A DNA stretch of 64,000 nucleotides from Lachnospiraceae bacterium NK3A20. Lineage in GTDB: Bacteria; Bacillota; Clostridia; Lachnospirales; Lachnospiraceae. Position 1 is the first letter of the stretch, and each line of letters begins with the position of its first letter. Of this stretch, positions 45,393 through 53,755 are shown piece by piece. The DNA is taken from positions 1 to 64,000 of the forward strand of contig FNQX01000022.1 of NCBI GenBank assembly GCA_900107575.1. Direction: 5' to 3'. Made by a program: the position numbers and the translations under genes. The notes beneath the pieces are model-generated. The model had not been told where the DNA came from. It worked only from the letters and a program-made list of their open reading frames with translations, and searched no databases.

Positions 45393-45557
45393 ATGAAAAA
45401 GGTTAAAATTACTGTTTTGCACAAGGAGTTTTACCCTGAATATGCTGATGAATATTTGACAGAAGGGAGATCGGTTGGTGCATGTCCGCTTCTGGAAGTG
45501 GGTGATGAATTTATTGATGAGGGAAGCGCAAAAATGCCTGGCGGTTTTTTCCGTTGA
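45393..45557 (+). pseudogene. Truncated TIGR04076-family gene
   Basis: ATG 45393 opens a frame of 54 residues (KKVKITVLHKEFYPEYADEY, then a CPLL motif and GDEFIDEG) that matches the first half of the TIGR04076 small-protein family, but it stops at TGA 45555 where relatives continue for about 40 residues. The ribosome-binding site TATGAGGTAA is intact. The gene looks broken, or the short form is used. Base composition is AT-richer than the neighbours, suggesting acquired DNA. Confidence 0.6.
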
Positions 45558-45724
45558 AGCCATGGACGATAATGACGTCACCGTTGAATGGCATTTGGCT
45601 GAAGTCAAATTACCTATTGAACAGCGGTAGCTGAGGAGAGTCGCAGGTGCAACGCTGTGTTGCAAGGTGACATACAAAATACTAAAATTATCTCAAAATC
45701 AATTGTATCCACCGGGGTGATTAT

Positions 45725-45961
45725 ATGAGACACGAATACTGTGAAAAAAATGGCATTCTTATTACATACTCGGACTATGATGTTGCCTTTGAAGATTGTG
45801 ACACTGCGGAGGCAATATTGATTGCGAATGATGGGCACATCATCGACAATAATTTCGCGGATAATCCTGAGAAAACTCAGAAGTTTCTTGATGACTTTCA
45901 TCGTATCTATCCAACCGTGTGTTATTTCCGCTCGCTTGATCAGATGGGAGATGCGGTCTGA
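45725..45961 (+). CDS. Hypothetical protein paired with DUF4160 gene
   Basis: A 78-residue acidic protein (RHEYCEKNGILITYSDYDVA..., with several Asp/Glu and two Cys) that I do not recognise. Its TGA stop overlaps the ATG of the following DUF4160 gene, so the two are translated together. The AT-richer composition and small size fit an accessory two-gene module, possibly toxin-antitoxin-like, although neither shows known toxin motifs. Confidence 0.6.
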   Translation: MRHEYCEKNGILITYSDYDVAFEDCDTAEAILIANDGHIIDNNFADNPEKTQKFLDDFHRIYPTVCYFRSLDQMGDAV

Positions 45962-46239
45962 TGCCTGTATATATTAGATATCGTGGATGGTATGTATATT
46001 TCTGGACTAATGAAAATGACGAACCTATTCATTTCCATATAGCACAGGGAAAGCCTACACCAAATGCCACAAAGATATGGATCCTGCAGAACAATTCTTT
46101 TCGACTTGAGAACAATAACAGTAAGGTGCCGGCGAATGTATTGCGCCATATTCTTGCCGTTATGCAGGTTTCAATAGAAGAGTACAAAGAATACTGGTTA
46201 ACTTATCATCATGAGATTCATTATCATGAACCTCGATAA
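45961..46239 (+). CDS. DUF4160 domain protein
   Basis: A 92-residue protein with the DUF4160 pattern: PVYIRYRGWYVYFWTNENDE, PIHFHIAQGKPTPNATKIWI and LRHILAVMQVSIEEYKEYW near the C-terminus. DUF4160 proteins usually pair with DUF2442 proteins as small accessory modules of unknown role; here the upstream partner is not DUF2442. A strong terminator follows. Confidence 0.8.
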   Translation: MPVYIRYRGWYVYFWTNENDEPIHFHIAQGKPTPNATKIWILQNNSFRLENNNSKVPANVLRHILAVMQVSIEEYKEYWLTYHHEIHYHEPR

Positions 46240-46262
46240 ATAATAGGCGTTAGTCTTATGAC

Positions 46263-46287
46263 ATCCCCCGCTGATCCAGCGGGGGAT
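46263..46287 (+). terminator. Terminator after the DUF4160 gene
   Basis: ATCCCCCGCTG pairs with CAGCGGGGGAT over ATC, followed by TTGCATTTT. Confidence 0.75.
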
Positions 46288-46371
46288 TTGCATTTTCGGG
46301 GCGCGGCGGTTATGCTATGACTTGTGTTTTTTCACGGCTCGGCCGCTATCAGAGTAACAGGGCAAGAGACA

Positions 46372-47535
46372 ATGGCAGACAGAGAAGTATATCTTGATAA
46401 TTCCGCGACGACCCGGGTATTCCCGGAGGTCGTCAAGCTGATGGATCGCATTTATCTGGAGGAGTACGGCAATCCCTCCAGTCTCCACCACAAGGGGGTA
46501 GAGGCGGAGAACCGTATCCGCGAGGCGAAGCAGATTTTCGCCGATATCCTGAAATGCAGCACGAGGAATATCTATTTCACCTCCTGTGGCACGGAGTCGG
46601 ACAACATCGCCCTCATCGGCGGCGCCCTGGCGAACCGGCGGGAAGGCAAGCACATCATCACGACGAGGATTGAGCATCCCGCGATTCTGGAGACGACGAA
46701 GTTTCTGAAGGAACAGGGATTTGAGATCACTTATCTGCCGGTCGATGCGAACGGTCGCGTCCGGGTAGCAGATGTAGAGGCCGAGGTGCGGCCTGACACG
46801 ATTCTCGTCTCCATCATGCATACGAACAATGAGATCGGCGCGCTGGAGCCGATTGCACAGATCGGGGAAGCCATCAAGCGCAGGAACCCGAAAACGCTGT
46901 TCCACGTGGACGCGGTGCAGGGCTTCGGCAAGGCTTATATTTACCCGAAGAGGATGCATATTGATCTCTTGTCCGCGTCGGGTCACAAGATCCACGCGCC
47001 CAAGGGTGTTGGTCTTCTCTATATCGGGGACGGCGTCAAGGTGAGGAATATCCTCTTCGGCGGCGGACAGCAGAACGGAATGCGCAGCGGTACGGAGAAT
47101 GTCGCGGGCATCGCCGGCATGGCTCTCGCGGCGAAGATGATCTATGCCGATCTGGACGCGGAGCTGGACAAGCTCTACAGGCTGAAGGAACTCTTTCTCC
47201 GGGAAGTGACCGCCATTGAAGGCGTGCACGTGAACGGGCTCACCGGGCGGGAGAGCGCGCCGCACGTCATCTCGCTCTCCATTGAGGGAGTTCGCGCGGA
47301 GGTTCTCCTGCATGCACTGGAGGACAAGGGCATCTATGTTTCTGCGGGCTCTGCCTGCTCATCGAACCGGCCGCACATCTCGGATACGCTGGTCGCGATC
47401 GGCACGCCGAAAGAGTTCCTGGACTCAACCATCCGTTTCAGTACGTCGGTGATGAACACGGAAGAGGATATGCGGTACACGGCAGAGGCTCTGAAGGAGC
47501 TCCTGCCGATGCTGCGCAAATATACAAGATATTAA
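46372..47535 (+). CDS. iscS: Cysteine desulfurase
   Basis: PLP enzyme that takes sulfur from cysteine and passes a persulfide on, here probably to ThiI. The 387-residue protein has YLDNSATTRVFPEV at the N-terminus, HVDAVQGFGK, the PLP lysine in SGHKIHAPKG and the persulfide cysteine in SAGSACSSN. It is directly upstream of thiI (20-nt gap), the classical Firmicute NifZ-ThiI arrangement, so tRNA 4-thiouridine formation is its likely job. The Shine-Dalgarno is weak. Confidence 0.92.
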   Translation: MADREVYLDNSATTRVFPEVVKLMDRIYLEEYGNPSSLHHKGVEAENRIREAKQIFADILKCSTRNIYFTSCGTESDNIALIGGALANRREGKHIITTRIEHPAILETTKFLKEQGFEITYLPVDANGRVRVADVEAEVRPDTILVSIMHTNNEIGALEPIAQIGEAIKRRNPKTLFHVDAVQGFGKAYIYPKRMHIDLLSASGHKIHAPKGVGLLYIGDGVKVRNILFGGGQQNGMRSGTENVAGIAGMALAAKMIYADLDAELDKLYRLKELFLREVTAIEGVHVNGLTGRESAPHVISLSIEGVRAEVLLHALEDKGIYVSAGSACSSNRPHISDTLVAIGTPKEFLDSTIRFSTSVMNTEEDMRYTAEALKELLPMLRKYTRY

Positions 47536-47555
47536 GATTTCAGAGGAGTTAACCC

Positions 47556-48794
47556 ATGCTGCATTATCATGCATTCCTGATCAAATATGCCGAGATCGGC
47601 ATCAAGGGGAAGAACAGAGGCCTGTTCGAACTGGATCTCGTGAAACAGATCAAGATCGCGCTCAAGCGGTGCGAGGGCACGTTCAGTGTCGACAGGACCA
47701 GCGGCCGCATCTTCGTCAACTGCAAGAGCGACTACGACTACGATGAGGTAGTAGAGAACCTGAGCGAGGTCTTCGGCATTGTCGGCATCTGCCCCATGGT
47801 CATTCTGCCGGTCGAGCCGATTGACCAGCTGCGCAGAGACGTTGCTGCGTTCTTCGGCGAGGAGTATCCGGACAGGAATGTCACCTTCAAGGTGCACACG
47901 AGAAGGCTCGCGCGGAACTACCCGGAGGACTCCATGGAGATCAACGCCCAGCTGGGCGAAGAGATCTTAAAGACTTATCCCGAGACGAAGGTCGACGTGC
48001 ACGAGCCGGATGTCATGGTGCATCTGGAGATTCGCGAGAGAATCTATGTGTATTCCCACGTCATTCCGGGCCCCGGCGGCCTGCCGGTCGGAAGCGGCGG
48101 CAAGGCGATGCTCTGCCTCTCCGGCGGCATTGATTCCCCGGTTGCCGGCTGGATGTGCGCGAAGAGAGGACTGAAACTCGACGCGACCTATTTCAACGCG
48201 CCGCCCTACACCTCCGAGCGCGCGCTGCAGAAGGTCATCGACCTTGCGAGAATCGTATCGAAGTACACCGGTCCGATCTATCTGCACAACATCAATTTCA
48301 CCGAGATCCAGCTCTACATCTACGAGAAGTGCCCGCACGATGAGCTGACGATCATCATGCGCAGATACATGATGCGGATCGCGGAGGCCATCGCGAAGAG
48401 AACGGACTGCGGCGCCCTCATCACGGGGGAGTCGATCGGCCAGGTTGCGTCGCAGACGATGCGTTCCCTCGCCGTCACGAACGCGGTGTGCAGCCTGCCT
48501 GTTTTCCGGCCGCTCATTGCCTTTGATAAAGAGGACATCGTCACGATCTCCAAGAAGATCGGAACGTACGAGACGTCCATCCTGCCGTACGAGGACTGCT
48601 GCACGATTTTCGTGGCGAAGCACCCCGTGACGAAGCCGCTCCTTGACGTGATCGAGCGCCATGAGCACCTGCTGGATGAGAAGATCGACGAGATGGTAGA
48701 GAGAGCACTGAACACGGACGAGATCATCATCGTGGACAGGGACATGACGAGAGTGATCAAACATAGAGAAGATGCGCTCGTGGAAGGCATGTGA
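47556..48794 (+). CDS. thiI: tRNA 4-thiouridine synthetase ThiI
   Basis: ATP-dependent enzyme that thiolates U8 of tRNA. The 412-residue protein has an N-terminal ferredoxin-like domain, a THUMP domain (about 60-165) and a PP-loop AANH domain with SGGIDSPVAG (about 190). It has no C-terminal rhodanese domain, so sulfur must come straight from the adjacent cysteine desulfurase. AGAGGAGTTAACCC precedes the ATG. Repeat copy D begins right after the stop. Confidence 0.94.
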   Translation: MLHYHAFLIKYAEIGIKGKNRGLFELDLVKQIKIALKRCEGTFSVDRTSGRIFVNCKSDYDYDEVVENLSEVFGIVGICPMVILPVEPIDQLRRDVAAFFGEEYPDRNVTFKVHTRRLARNYPEDSMEINAQLGEEILKTYPETKVDVHEPDVMVHLEIRERIYVYSHVIPGPGGLPVGSGGKAMLCLSGGIDSPVAGWMCAKRGLKLDATYFNAPPYTSERALQKVIDLARIVSKYTGPIYLHNINFTEIQLYIYEKCPHDELTIIMRRYMMRIAEAIAKRTDCGALITGESIGQVASQTMRSLAVTNAVCSLPVFRPLIAFDKEDIVTISKKIGTYETSILPYEDCCTIFVAKHPVTKPLLDVIERHEHLLDEKIDEMVERALNTDEIIIVDRDMTRVIKHREDALVEGM

Positions 48795-48799
48795 GCAGT

Positions 48800-48893
48800 A
48801 ACTGTTCAGCGCAGCCCGAAGCAAAAGCCCAAGGGCTTAGCCCAAGGGCTTGCTTCTCCGGGCGTACCAGAGCAGATATTCAGCATGCAGTGC
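48800..48893. repeat. Dispersed palindromic repeat, copy D
   Basis: AACTGTTCAGCGCAGCCCGAAGCAAAAGCCC... AGGGCTTGCTTCTCCGGGCGTACCAGAGCAGATATTCAGCATGCAG. It has the duplicated GCCCAAGGGCTTA core also seen in copy A. It lies between thiI and the HPr-like terminator. Confidence 0.8.
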
Positions 48894-48897
48894 ATAA

Positions 48898-48926
48898 GAA
48901 AAGCCGGGCCGCCAATGCAGCCCGGC
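48898..48926 (-). terminator. Terminator of the HPr-like gene, shared loop motif
   Basis: On the minus strand GCCGGGC/GCCCGGC closes a loop and is followed by TTTTCTTAT. The loop region contains the 14-mer GCCGCCAATGCAGC (plus strand 48908-48921), identical to 5407-5420. Confidence 0.8.
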
Positions 48927-48956
48927 ATGTTTCTCTCTGTGAAATTTCCTCGAAAG

Positions 48957-49187
48957 CTATACGATATACGGCTTTAATACGGTCATGATATCGTCAATGT
49001 TGTCTTCTGCGTGGATGTTCAGGTCGATTGGCTTGGACAGATCCAGAGAGAAGATACCCATGATGGACTTCGCGTCGATCACATATCTTCCGGATACGAG
49101 ATCGAAATCGGAATCGAACTTCGTGATATCATTGACGAACGACTTAACTTTATCGATAGAATTCAGGGAAATCTTTACGGTTTTCAT
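48957..49187 (-). CDS. HPr-fold regulatory protein lacking His15
   Basis: A 76-residue HPr-family protein (KTVKISLNSIDKVKSFVNDI...). The histidine loop is absent (the aligned region reads VKSFVNDI), while the Ser46 motif AKSIMGIFSLDLSKPI is kept. It therefore cannot act as a PTS phosphocarrier but may be a target of HprK. The ATG at 49187 has GGAGGCTGATCC upstream. It diverges from mtaB and has its own terminator. It differs from the HPr-like protein at 29069. Confidence 0.82.
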   Translation of the reverse strand: MKTVKISLNSIDKVKSFVNDITKFDSDFDLVSGRYVIDAKSIMGIFSLDLSKPIDLNIHAEDNIDDIMTVLKPYIV

Positions 49188-49226
49188 TGGATCAGCCTCC
49201 TTGCATGCTGGCGAATATTGTAGTGC

Positions 49227-49247
49227 GTGACTTAATAGTAAAGTCAC
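49227..49247. promoter_or_regulatory. Possible operator between HPr-like gene and mtaB
   Basis: GTGACTT-AATAGTA-AAGTCAC is a 7-bp inverted repeat in the divergent gap, about 30 nt before mtaB. It could be a regulator site; no known consensus was recognised. Confidence 0.35.
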
Positions 49248-49277
49248 GGGTTTCAAAAGTCAATTAGAAAGAGTGGA

Positions 49278-50714
49278 ATGAAAAGAGTAGCGGTACACAA
49301 TCTTGGCTGCAAGGTCAACGGATACGAGATGGACGTCATGGTGCAGCGCCTCAAAGAGAGCGGCTACGAGCTCGTGCCGTTCGAGGAGCAGGCGGACGTC
49401 TATGTCATCAACACCTGCACGGTGACGAACATCGCGGACAGGAAGAGCCGTCAGATGATCCACAAGGCAAAACATCAGAATCCCGATTCCATTGTGGTCG
49501 CCGTCGGCTGCTACGTGGAGACGGACGAGAAGAGGATTGAGGAGGATTCTGCTGTCGATCTTGCAATCGGCAATAACAAAAAGGGCAGGATCGCGGAGAT
49601 CCTTGCGGCATACCTTGAGGAACACACGGGCGAGAAGAGCCCTGCGGCCTCTAAGGGCTCAACGGGTGCCAGGGACTCCAAGACCCCTGACACCTCGAAG
49701 ACGCTCTCCGGCAGGACCATGGAGGATCTGGCGAAGAAGCCCTCCTTCGAGTCCATGCAGTTGACAGAGCCGGGCCACACGCGGGCGTACATCAAGATTC
49801 AGGACGGGTGCAATCAGTTCTGTTCCTACTGCATCATCCCGTACGCGAGAGGGCGCATCCGCTCCCGCGATCCGGAGGAGATCGTAGAGGAGATCATCGG
49901 CCTTGCGTCGGAAGGTGTGCGGGAAGTCGTGCTCACAGGCATCCACATTTGTTCCTATGGGAAGGATAAGGGAGAAGAGCCGGAGACGGCGCTCCTCTCT
50001 CTTCTTAGAAGGATTCAGATGATCCGCGGGATCGAGCGGATTCGCCTGGGGTCTCTTGAGCCGAGGATCATGACAGAGAACTTCGTCCGGGGCATCGCGG
50101 GGCTGTCCAAGCTTTGCCCGCATTTCCACTTATCCCTCCAGAGCGGGTGCGATGCGACGCTCCGGCGTATGAACCGCCACTATACCGCGGAGGAATACTA
50201 CGCGGGCGTTACGCTCCTTCGGAAATTCTTCGACCGGCCGGCGATCACGACGGATGTCATCGTAGGCTTTGCCGGTGAGACGCCGGAGGAGTTCGCGGCA
50301 TCGAAGGCGTTCCTTGCAAAAGTGAATTTCTACGAGATTCACGTGTTCAAATATTCAATGCGCCACGGCACGGCGGCCGCGAAGATGCCGGATCAGCAGA
50401 CGCCACAGACCAAGAGTGAGAGATCCGATGAGCTGTTGGAACTGACAAAAGGGCAGTCTGATGTTTTCCGCAGGTCATTCATCGGAGAGGAAGAGGAACT
50501 CCTCCTCGAAGAGATGGTGGAACAGGACGGCGAGCGATACTGGACGGGGCACACGAAGCGTTACGTGCAGGGACTCGTGCGCGAGGCGGAGCTGTCCCGC
50601 GTATTCGGAGAGAGGGGGCGCGAAGAGGGCGACTATGAGGGACTTCTGGTGCATGGCAGGTTCACAGCCATGGCCCGCGACCCGCACTATCTGTTGATGA
50701 ATGATGTGAAATAA
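49278..50714 (+). CDS. mtaB: tRNA t6A37 methylthiotransferase MtaB
   Basis: Radical-SAM enzyme that converts t6A37 to ms2t6A37 in tRNAs reading ANN codons. The 478-residue protein has the N-terminal [4Fe-4S] cysteines (NLGCKVN, INTCTVTN, AVGCYVE), the radical-SAM motif CNQFCSYC (about 180) and a C-terminal TRAM-like domain. A low-complexity linker of about 35 residues (Lys/Ser/Thr-rich, near 115-150) sits between the first two domains and is longer than usual. Confidence 0.92.
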   Translation: MKRVAVHNLGCKVNGYEMDVMVQRLKESGYELVPFEEQADVYVINTCTVTNIADRKSRQMIHKAKHQNPDSIVVAVGCYVETDEKRIEEDSAVDLAIGNNKKGRIAEILAAYLEEHTGEKSPAASKGSTGARDSKTPDTSKTLSGRTMEDLAKKPSFESMQLTEPGHTRAYIKIQDGCNQFCSYCIIPYARGRIRSRDPEEIVEEIIGLASEGVREVVLTGIHICSYGKDKGEEPETALLSLLRRIQMIRGIERIRLGSLEPRIMTENFVRGIAGLSKLCPHFHLSLQSGCDATLRRMNRHYTAEEYYAGVTLLRKFFDRPAITTDVIVGFAGETPEEFAASKAFLAKVNFYEIHVFKYSMRHGTAAAKMPDQQTPQTKSERSDELLELTKGQSDVFRRSFIGEEEELLLEEMVEQDGERYWTGHTKRYVQGLVREAELSRVFGERGREEGDYEGLLVHGRFTAMARDPHYLLMNDVK

Positions 50715-50769
50715 GGTATGATTAACCCCAAAGAGCCTTGATTTGGGCGGCTCATTGAATGGAGTGCAG

Positions 50770-51060
50770 ATGATGAAAAGATTCAGTGAAGAAGATCTGG
50801 GCAACACACAGTATTTCAAGGTGAAGCCTGATGAAGAGAGCGGCGTGAAGAAAGTCCTCTCGATCGTATATGAAGCCCTGTCCAAAAAGGGCTATGATCC
50901 GGTCAACCAGATTGTCGGCTACATCATGTCCGGCGATCCCACCTACATCACGAACTATATGGGCGCGAGAAGCCTCATCATGAAGGTGGAGCGCGATGAG
51001 CTCGTGGAGGAGATCCTGGAAGCCTATATCGCGAACAACCACTGGTCACCGGAGAGGTAA
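50770..51060 (+). CDS. ireB: IreB family regulatory phosphoprotein
   Basis: A 96-residue protein of the UPF0297/IreB family (DLGNTQYFKV, GYDPVNQIVGYIMSGDPTYIT). In Enterococcus IreB is phosphorylated by the Ser/Thr kinase IreK on N-terminal threonines and lowers cephalosporin resistance; Thr in LGNTQYF is kept here. GGAGTGCAG precedes ATGATG at 50770. It is followed by ruvX, the conserved Firmicute order. Confidence 0.92.
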   Translation: MMKRFSEEDLGNTQYFKVKPDEESGVKKVLSIVYEALSKKGYDPVNQIVGYIMSGDPTYITNYMGARSLIMKVERDELVEEILEAYIANNHWSPER

Positions 51061-51081
51061 GTTTCAGAAAGTGTTTTTTTC

Positions 51082-51561
51082 ATGAGAATCATGGGACTGG
51101 ATTACGGCGCGAAGACAGTCGGCGTCGCCCTGAGCGATGAGCTCCTCCTCACAGCAGAACCCAAAGAGACGATATGGCGCGACAGGGAGAGCAAGATCCG
51201 GCGGACGCTCGTTCGCATCGAGGAGCTGATCGAGGAATACGACGTGCAGCTCATCGTCCTGGGACTGCCGCTCAACATGGATGATTCCGTGGGCGAGAGA
51301 GCCCGGGCCTGCCTTGACTTCCAGGACAGGTTAGAGCGCAGGACAGGCCTCCCCGTTGTCATGTCGGACGAGCGCCTCACGACGTTTACGGCCGACGGGA
51401 TGCTGGAAGAGATGGGCGTGCGCCCGGATGAGCGTAAGCGCTACATCGACCAGGTCGCTGCCAGTATCATTCTCGAAGATTACATGAAGACACATGAAAA
51501 GGAGATCCAGGAGATCTCCGCGTTACATAACAACAACACAACAAAAGGAGGTTCCAACTGA
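51082..51561 (+). CDS. ruvX: Putative pre-16S rRNA nuclease / Holliday junction resolvase
   Basis: A 159-residue YqgF/RuvX protein with an RNase-H fold: MGLDYGAKTVGVALSD (catalytic Asp), VLGLPLNMD, SDERLTT and DQVAASIILEDY. Proposed to mature the 16S rRNA 5' end or resolve recombination junctions. Its TGA stop overlaps the CTG start of the RNase J gene, and the RNase J ribosome-binding site lies within its last codons. Confidence 0.93.
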   Translation: MRIMGLDYGAKTVGVALSDELLLTAEPKETIWRDRESKIRRTLVRIEELIEEYDVQLIVLGLPLNMDDSVGERARACLDFQDRLERRTGLPVVMSDERLTTFTADGMLEEMGVRPDERKRYIDQVAASIILEDYMKTHEKEIQEISALHNNNTTKGGSN

Positions 51562-53222
51562 AACAGAGAAGAGAACCTTCCAGATTGAAGATCATCCCGC
51601 TCGGCGGGCTGGAGCAGATCGGCATGAACATTACTGCCTTCGAATATGAAGACAGTATTATTGTCGTGGACTGCGGTCTGGCTTTCCCCGAGGATGATAT
51701 GTTCGGAATTGACATGGTCATTCCCGACGTTACCTATCTGGAAGACAACATTGACAAAGTAAAAGGCTTCGTGATCACACACGGACACGAGGATCATATC
51801 GGCGCGCTGCCGTACATCCTGCAGAAGGTAAATGTGCCGGTTTACGCGACGAGGCTCACCATGGGTCTCATAGAGAACAAGCTCACCGAGCGCGGTCTCA
51901 TGAGTGTGACAGAGCGCCACGTCGTGAGCTTCGGCCAGACGGTGAATCTTGGCAAGTTCCGCGTGGAATTCATCAAGACCAATCACAGCATTGTGGATGC
52001 GGCGGCGCTCGCGATTTACTCTCCGGTGGGCGTAGTCGTTCACACGGGAGATTTCAAGGTCGATTACACACCCGTTTACGGCGATGCGATTGATCTGCAG
52101 AGATTCGCGGAGCTGGGCAGGAACGGCGTCCTCGCGCTGATGTGCGATTCGACGAACGCGGAGCGCCCGGGTTACACGCAGTCTGAGAAAACAGTAGGCG
52201 TCACGATTGATCATCTCTTCGCGGAACACACAGACTCCCGCATCATCATTGCGACGTTTGCCTCGAACGTGGATCGCGTGCAGCAGATCATCAACTCTTC
52301 TTATAAATACGGCCGCAAGGTCGTGGTCGAGGGCAGGTCGATGGTCAACATCATCCGCATCGCATCCGAGCTCGGCTGCCTCAACGTGCCGGAGAATACG
52401 CTGATCGACATTGACGAGCTGAAAAATTACCCCGCCAATAAACAGACCATCGTCACGACCGGTTCGCAGGGTGAGTCCATGGCGGCATTGACGCGCATGG
52501 CGGAGGATACGCACCGCAAGATCAAGATCAGGCCGGGCGATACGATCATCTTCTCCTCCCACCCGATCCCGGGCAACGAGAAGAGCGTGACCAACGTCAT
52601 CAACAAACTCCTCATGAAGGGCGCGGACGTCATCTTCCAGGATGTACACGTATCCGGACACCCCTGCCAGGAGGAGCTGAAGCTGATCTACTCCCTCGTG
52701 CAGCCGAAATACGCGATTCCCGTGCACGGCGAGTACCGTCACCTCATCGCGCAGAAAAAAATCGCGAAGATGCTGGGCTATGACAACGACCACATTTTCA
52801 TCATGCATTCGGGCGACGTGCTGGAGTTGGACAATAAGAGTGCGAAAATAACAGGCAACATCCCAACCGGTGCCATCCTCGTCGATGGTCTCGGCGTCGG
52901 CGATGTCGGCAACGCGGTTCTGCGCGACCGGCAGCACCTCGCGGAGGACGGCATTGTCATCGTCTCCTTTGCGATGGATGCGAGTGGCAGCCTTGTGACG
53001 ACGCCGGAGATCACCTCCCGCGGCTTCGTCTACATCAAGGAAGCCGACGTGCTGATGAATGAGGCAAGCCTTGTCGCCGAAGAGGCGATTGACAGACTCC
53101 TCGACAACGGCACGAAGGACAGGAACAAGATCAGAACGGCGGTACGGGATTCCCTCGGCGAGTTCTTCTGGAAGAAGACAGAGAGGCGTCCGATGATCCT
53201 GCCGATCAACGTAGAGATATGA
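51558..53222 (+). CDS. rnj: Ribonuclease J
   Basis: Metallo-beta-lactamase exo/endoribonuclease central to mRNA decay and rRNA processing in Firmicutes. The 554-residue protein has SRLKIIPLGGLEQIGMNITAF, the zinc motif HGHEDHIG, beta-CASP domain segments (TNAERPG, ATFASNVDR, SSHPIPGNE, HVSGH) and a C-terminal domain. The start is assigned to CTG 51558: AAAGGAGG lies 7 nt before it, and the nine residues gained match the usual RNase J N-terminus. TTG 51585 is the only downstream alternative and has no ribosome-binding site. Confidence 0.92.
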   Translation: MKQRREPSRLKIIPLGGLEQIGMNITAFEYEDSIIVVDCGLAFPEDDMFGIDMVIPDVTYLEDNIDKVKGFVITHGHEDHIGALPYILQKVNVPVYATRLTMGLIENKLTERGLMSVTERHVVSFGQTVNLGKFRVEFIKTNHSIVDAAALAIYSPVGVVVHTGDFKVDYTPVYGDAIDLQRFAELGRNGVLALMCDSTNAERPGYTQSEKTVGVTIDHLFAEHTDSRIIIATFASNVDRVQQIINSSYKYGRKVVVEGRSMVNIIRIASELGCLNVPENTLIDIDELKNYPANKQTIVTTGSQGESMAALTRMAEDTHRKIKIRPGDTIIFSSHPIPGNEKSVTNVINKLLMKGADVIFQDVHVSGHPCQEELKLIYSLVQPKYAIPVHGEYRHLIAQKKIAKMLGYDNDHIFIMHSGDVLELDNKSAKITGNIPTGAILVDGLGVGDVGNAVLRDRQHLAEDGIVIVSFAMDASGSLVTTPEITSRGFVYIKEADVLMNEASLVAEEAIDRLLDNGTKDRNKIRTAVRDSLGEFFWKKTERRPMILPINVEI

Positions 53223-53257
53223 TGCGATGATTCTGGGCTGTAACAAGGAGAGCGAAG

Positions 53258-53737
53258 ATGGCAAGGGGAAGTGAAATTCCCCGCAGGAGAGCTGCGAGGA
53301 GAAGACCACGGCAGGGGATCAATGACAGACAGTCATTCATTGACATCCTCGGCACGGTGCTGCAATATGTGCTGATCGTTATCCTGATCATGCTGATCGT
53401 GCGTTATGCGCGGGAGGCTTATGCCATTGGCTACGGTGTCTTCTCGGAAGAGGCCATGGACGCCGAGGGCGAAGGGCACGAGGTTACGGTCGAGATCAAG
53501 GACGGCATGTCTGTCAGTGAGATCGGGCAGCTCCTCGAGAAGGACGGTCTCATCAAGGATGCCAGAGTCTTCCCTCTGCAGGAGAGGCTCTCTTCCTACC
53601 ATGGGAAGCTTGCACCGGGCACCTACACATTGACTTCCGACATGACGCCGGATGAGATACTCAAGGCGCTGGCACAGGCTTCTTCCGAGGGAGAGGATGG
53701 CAGTTCCGCTCTCTCCACCGCACAGGCGGCACAGTAG
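53258..53737 (+). CDS. Short MltG/YceG-like membrane protein
   Basis: A 159-residue protein: basic N-terminus (RRRAARRRPRQG), one membrane helix (about 32-52) and an extracellular part (VTVEIKDGMSVSEIGQLLEKDGLIKDARVF, APGTYTLTSDMTPDEILKAL) that matches the LysM-like N-terminal half of MltG. The transglycosylase catalytic domain is missing. Short forms like this occur in Lachnospiraceae; a glycan-binding role is plausible. Its position corresponds to yrrL (mltG) before trmR in Bacillus. Confidence 0.75.
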   Translation: MARGSEIPRRRAARRRPRQGINDRQSFIDILGTVLQYVLIVILIMLIVRYAREAYAIGYGVFSEEAMDAEGEGHEVTVEIKDGMSVSEIGQLLEKDGLIKDARVFPLQERLSSYHGKLAPGTYTLTSDMTPDEILKALAQASSEGEDGSSALSTAQAAQ

Positions 53738-53755
53738 TCATACAGAGGATCGCAA

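Noticed and set aside
51585-53222. TTG 51585 as the RNase J start
   Set aside because: No ribosome-binding site; it would remove conserved N-terminal residues. The CTG 51558 start fits better.
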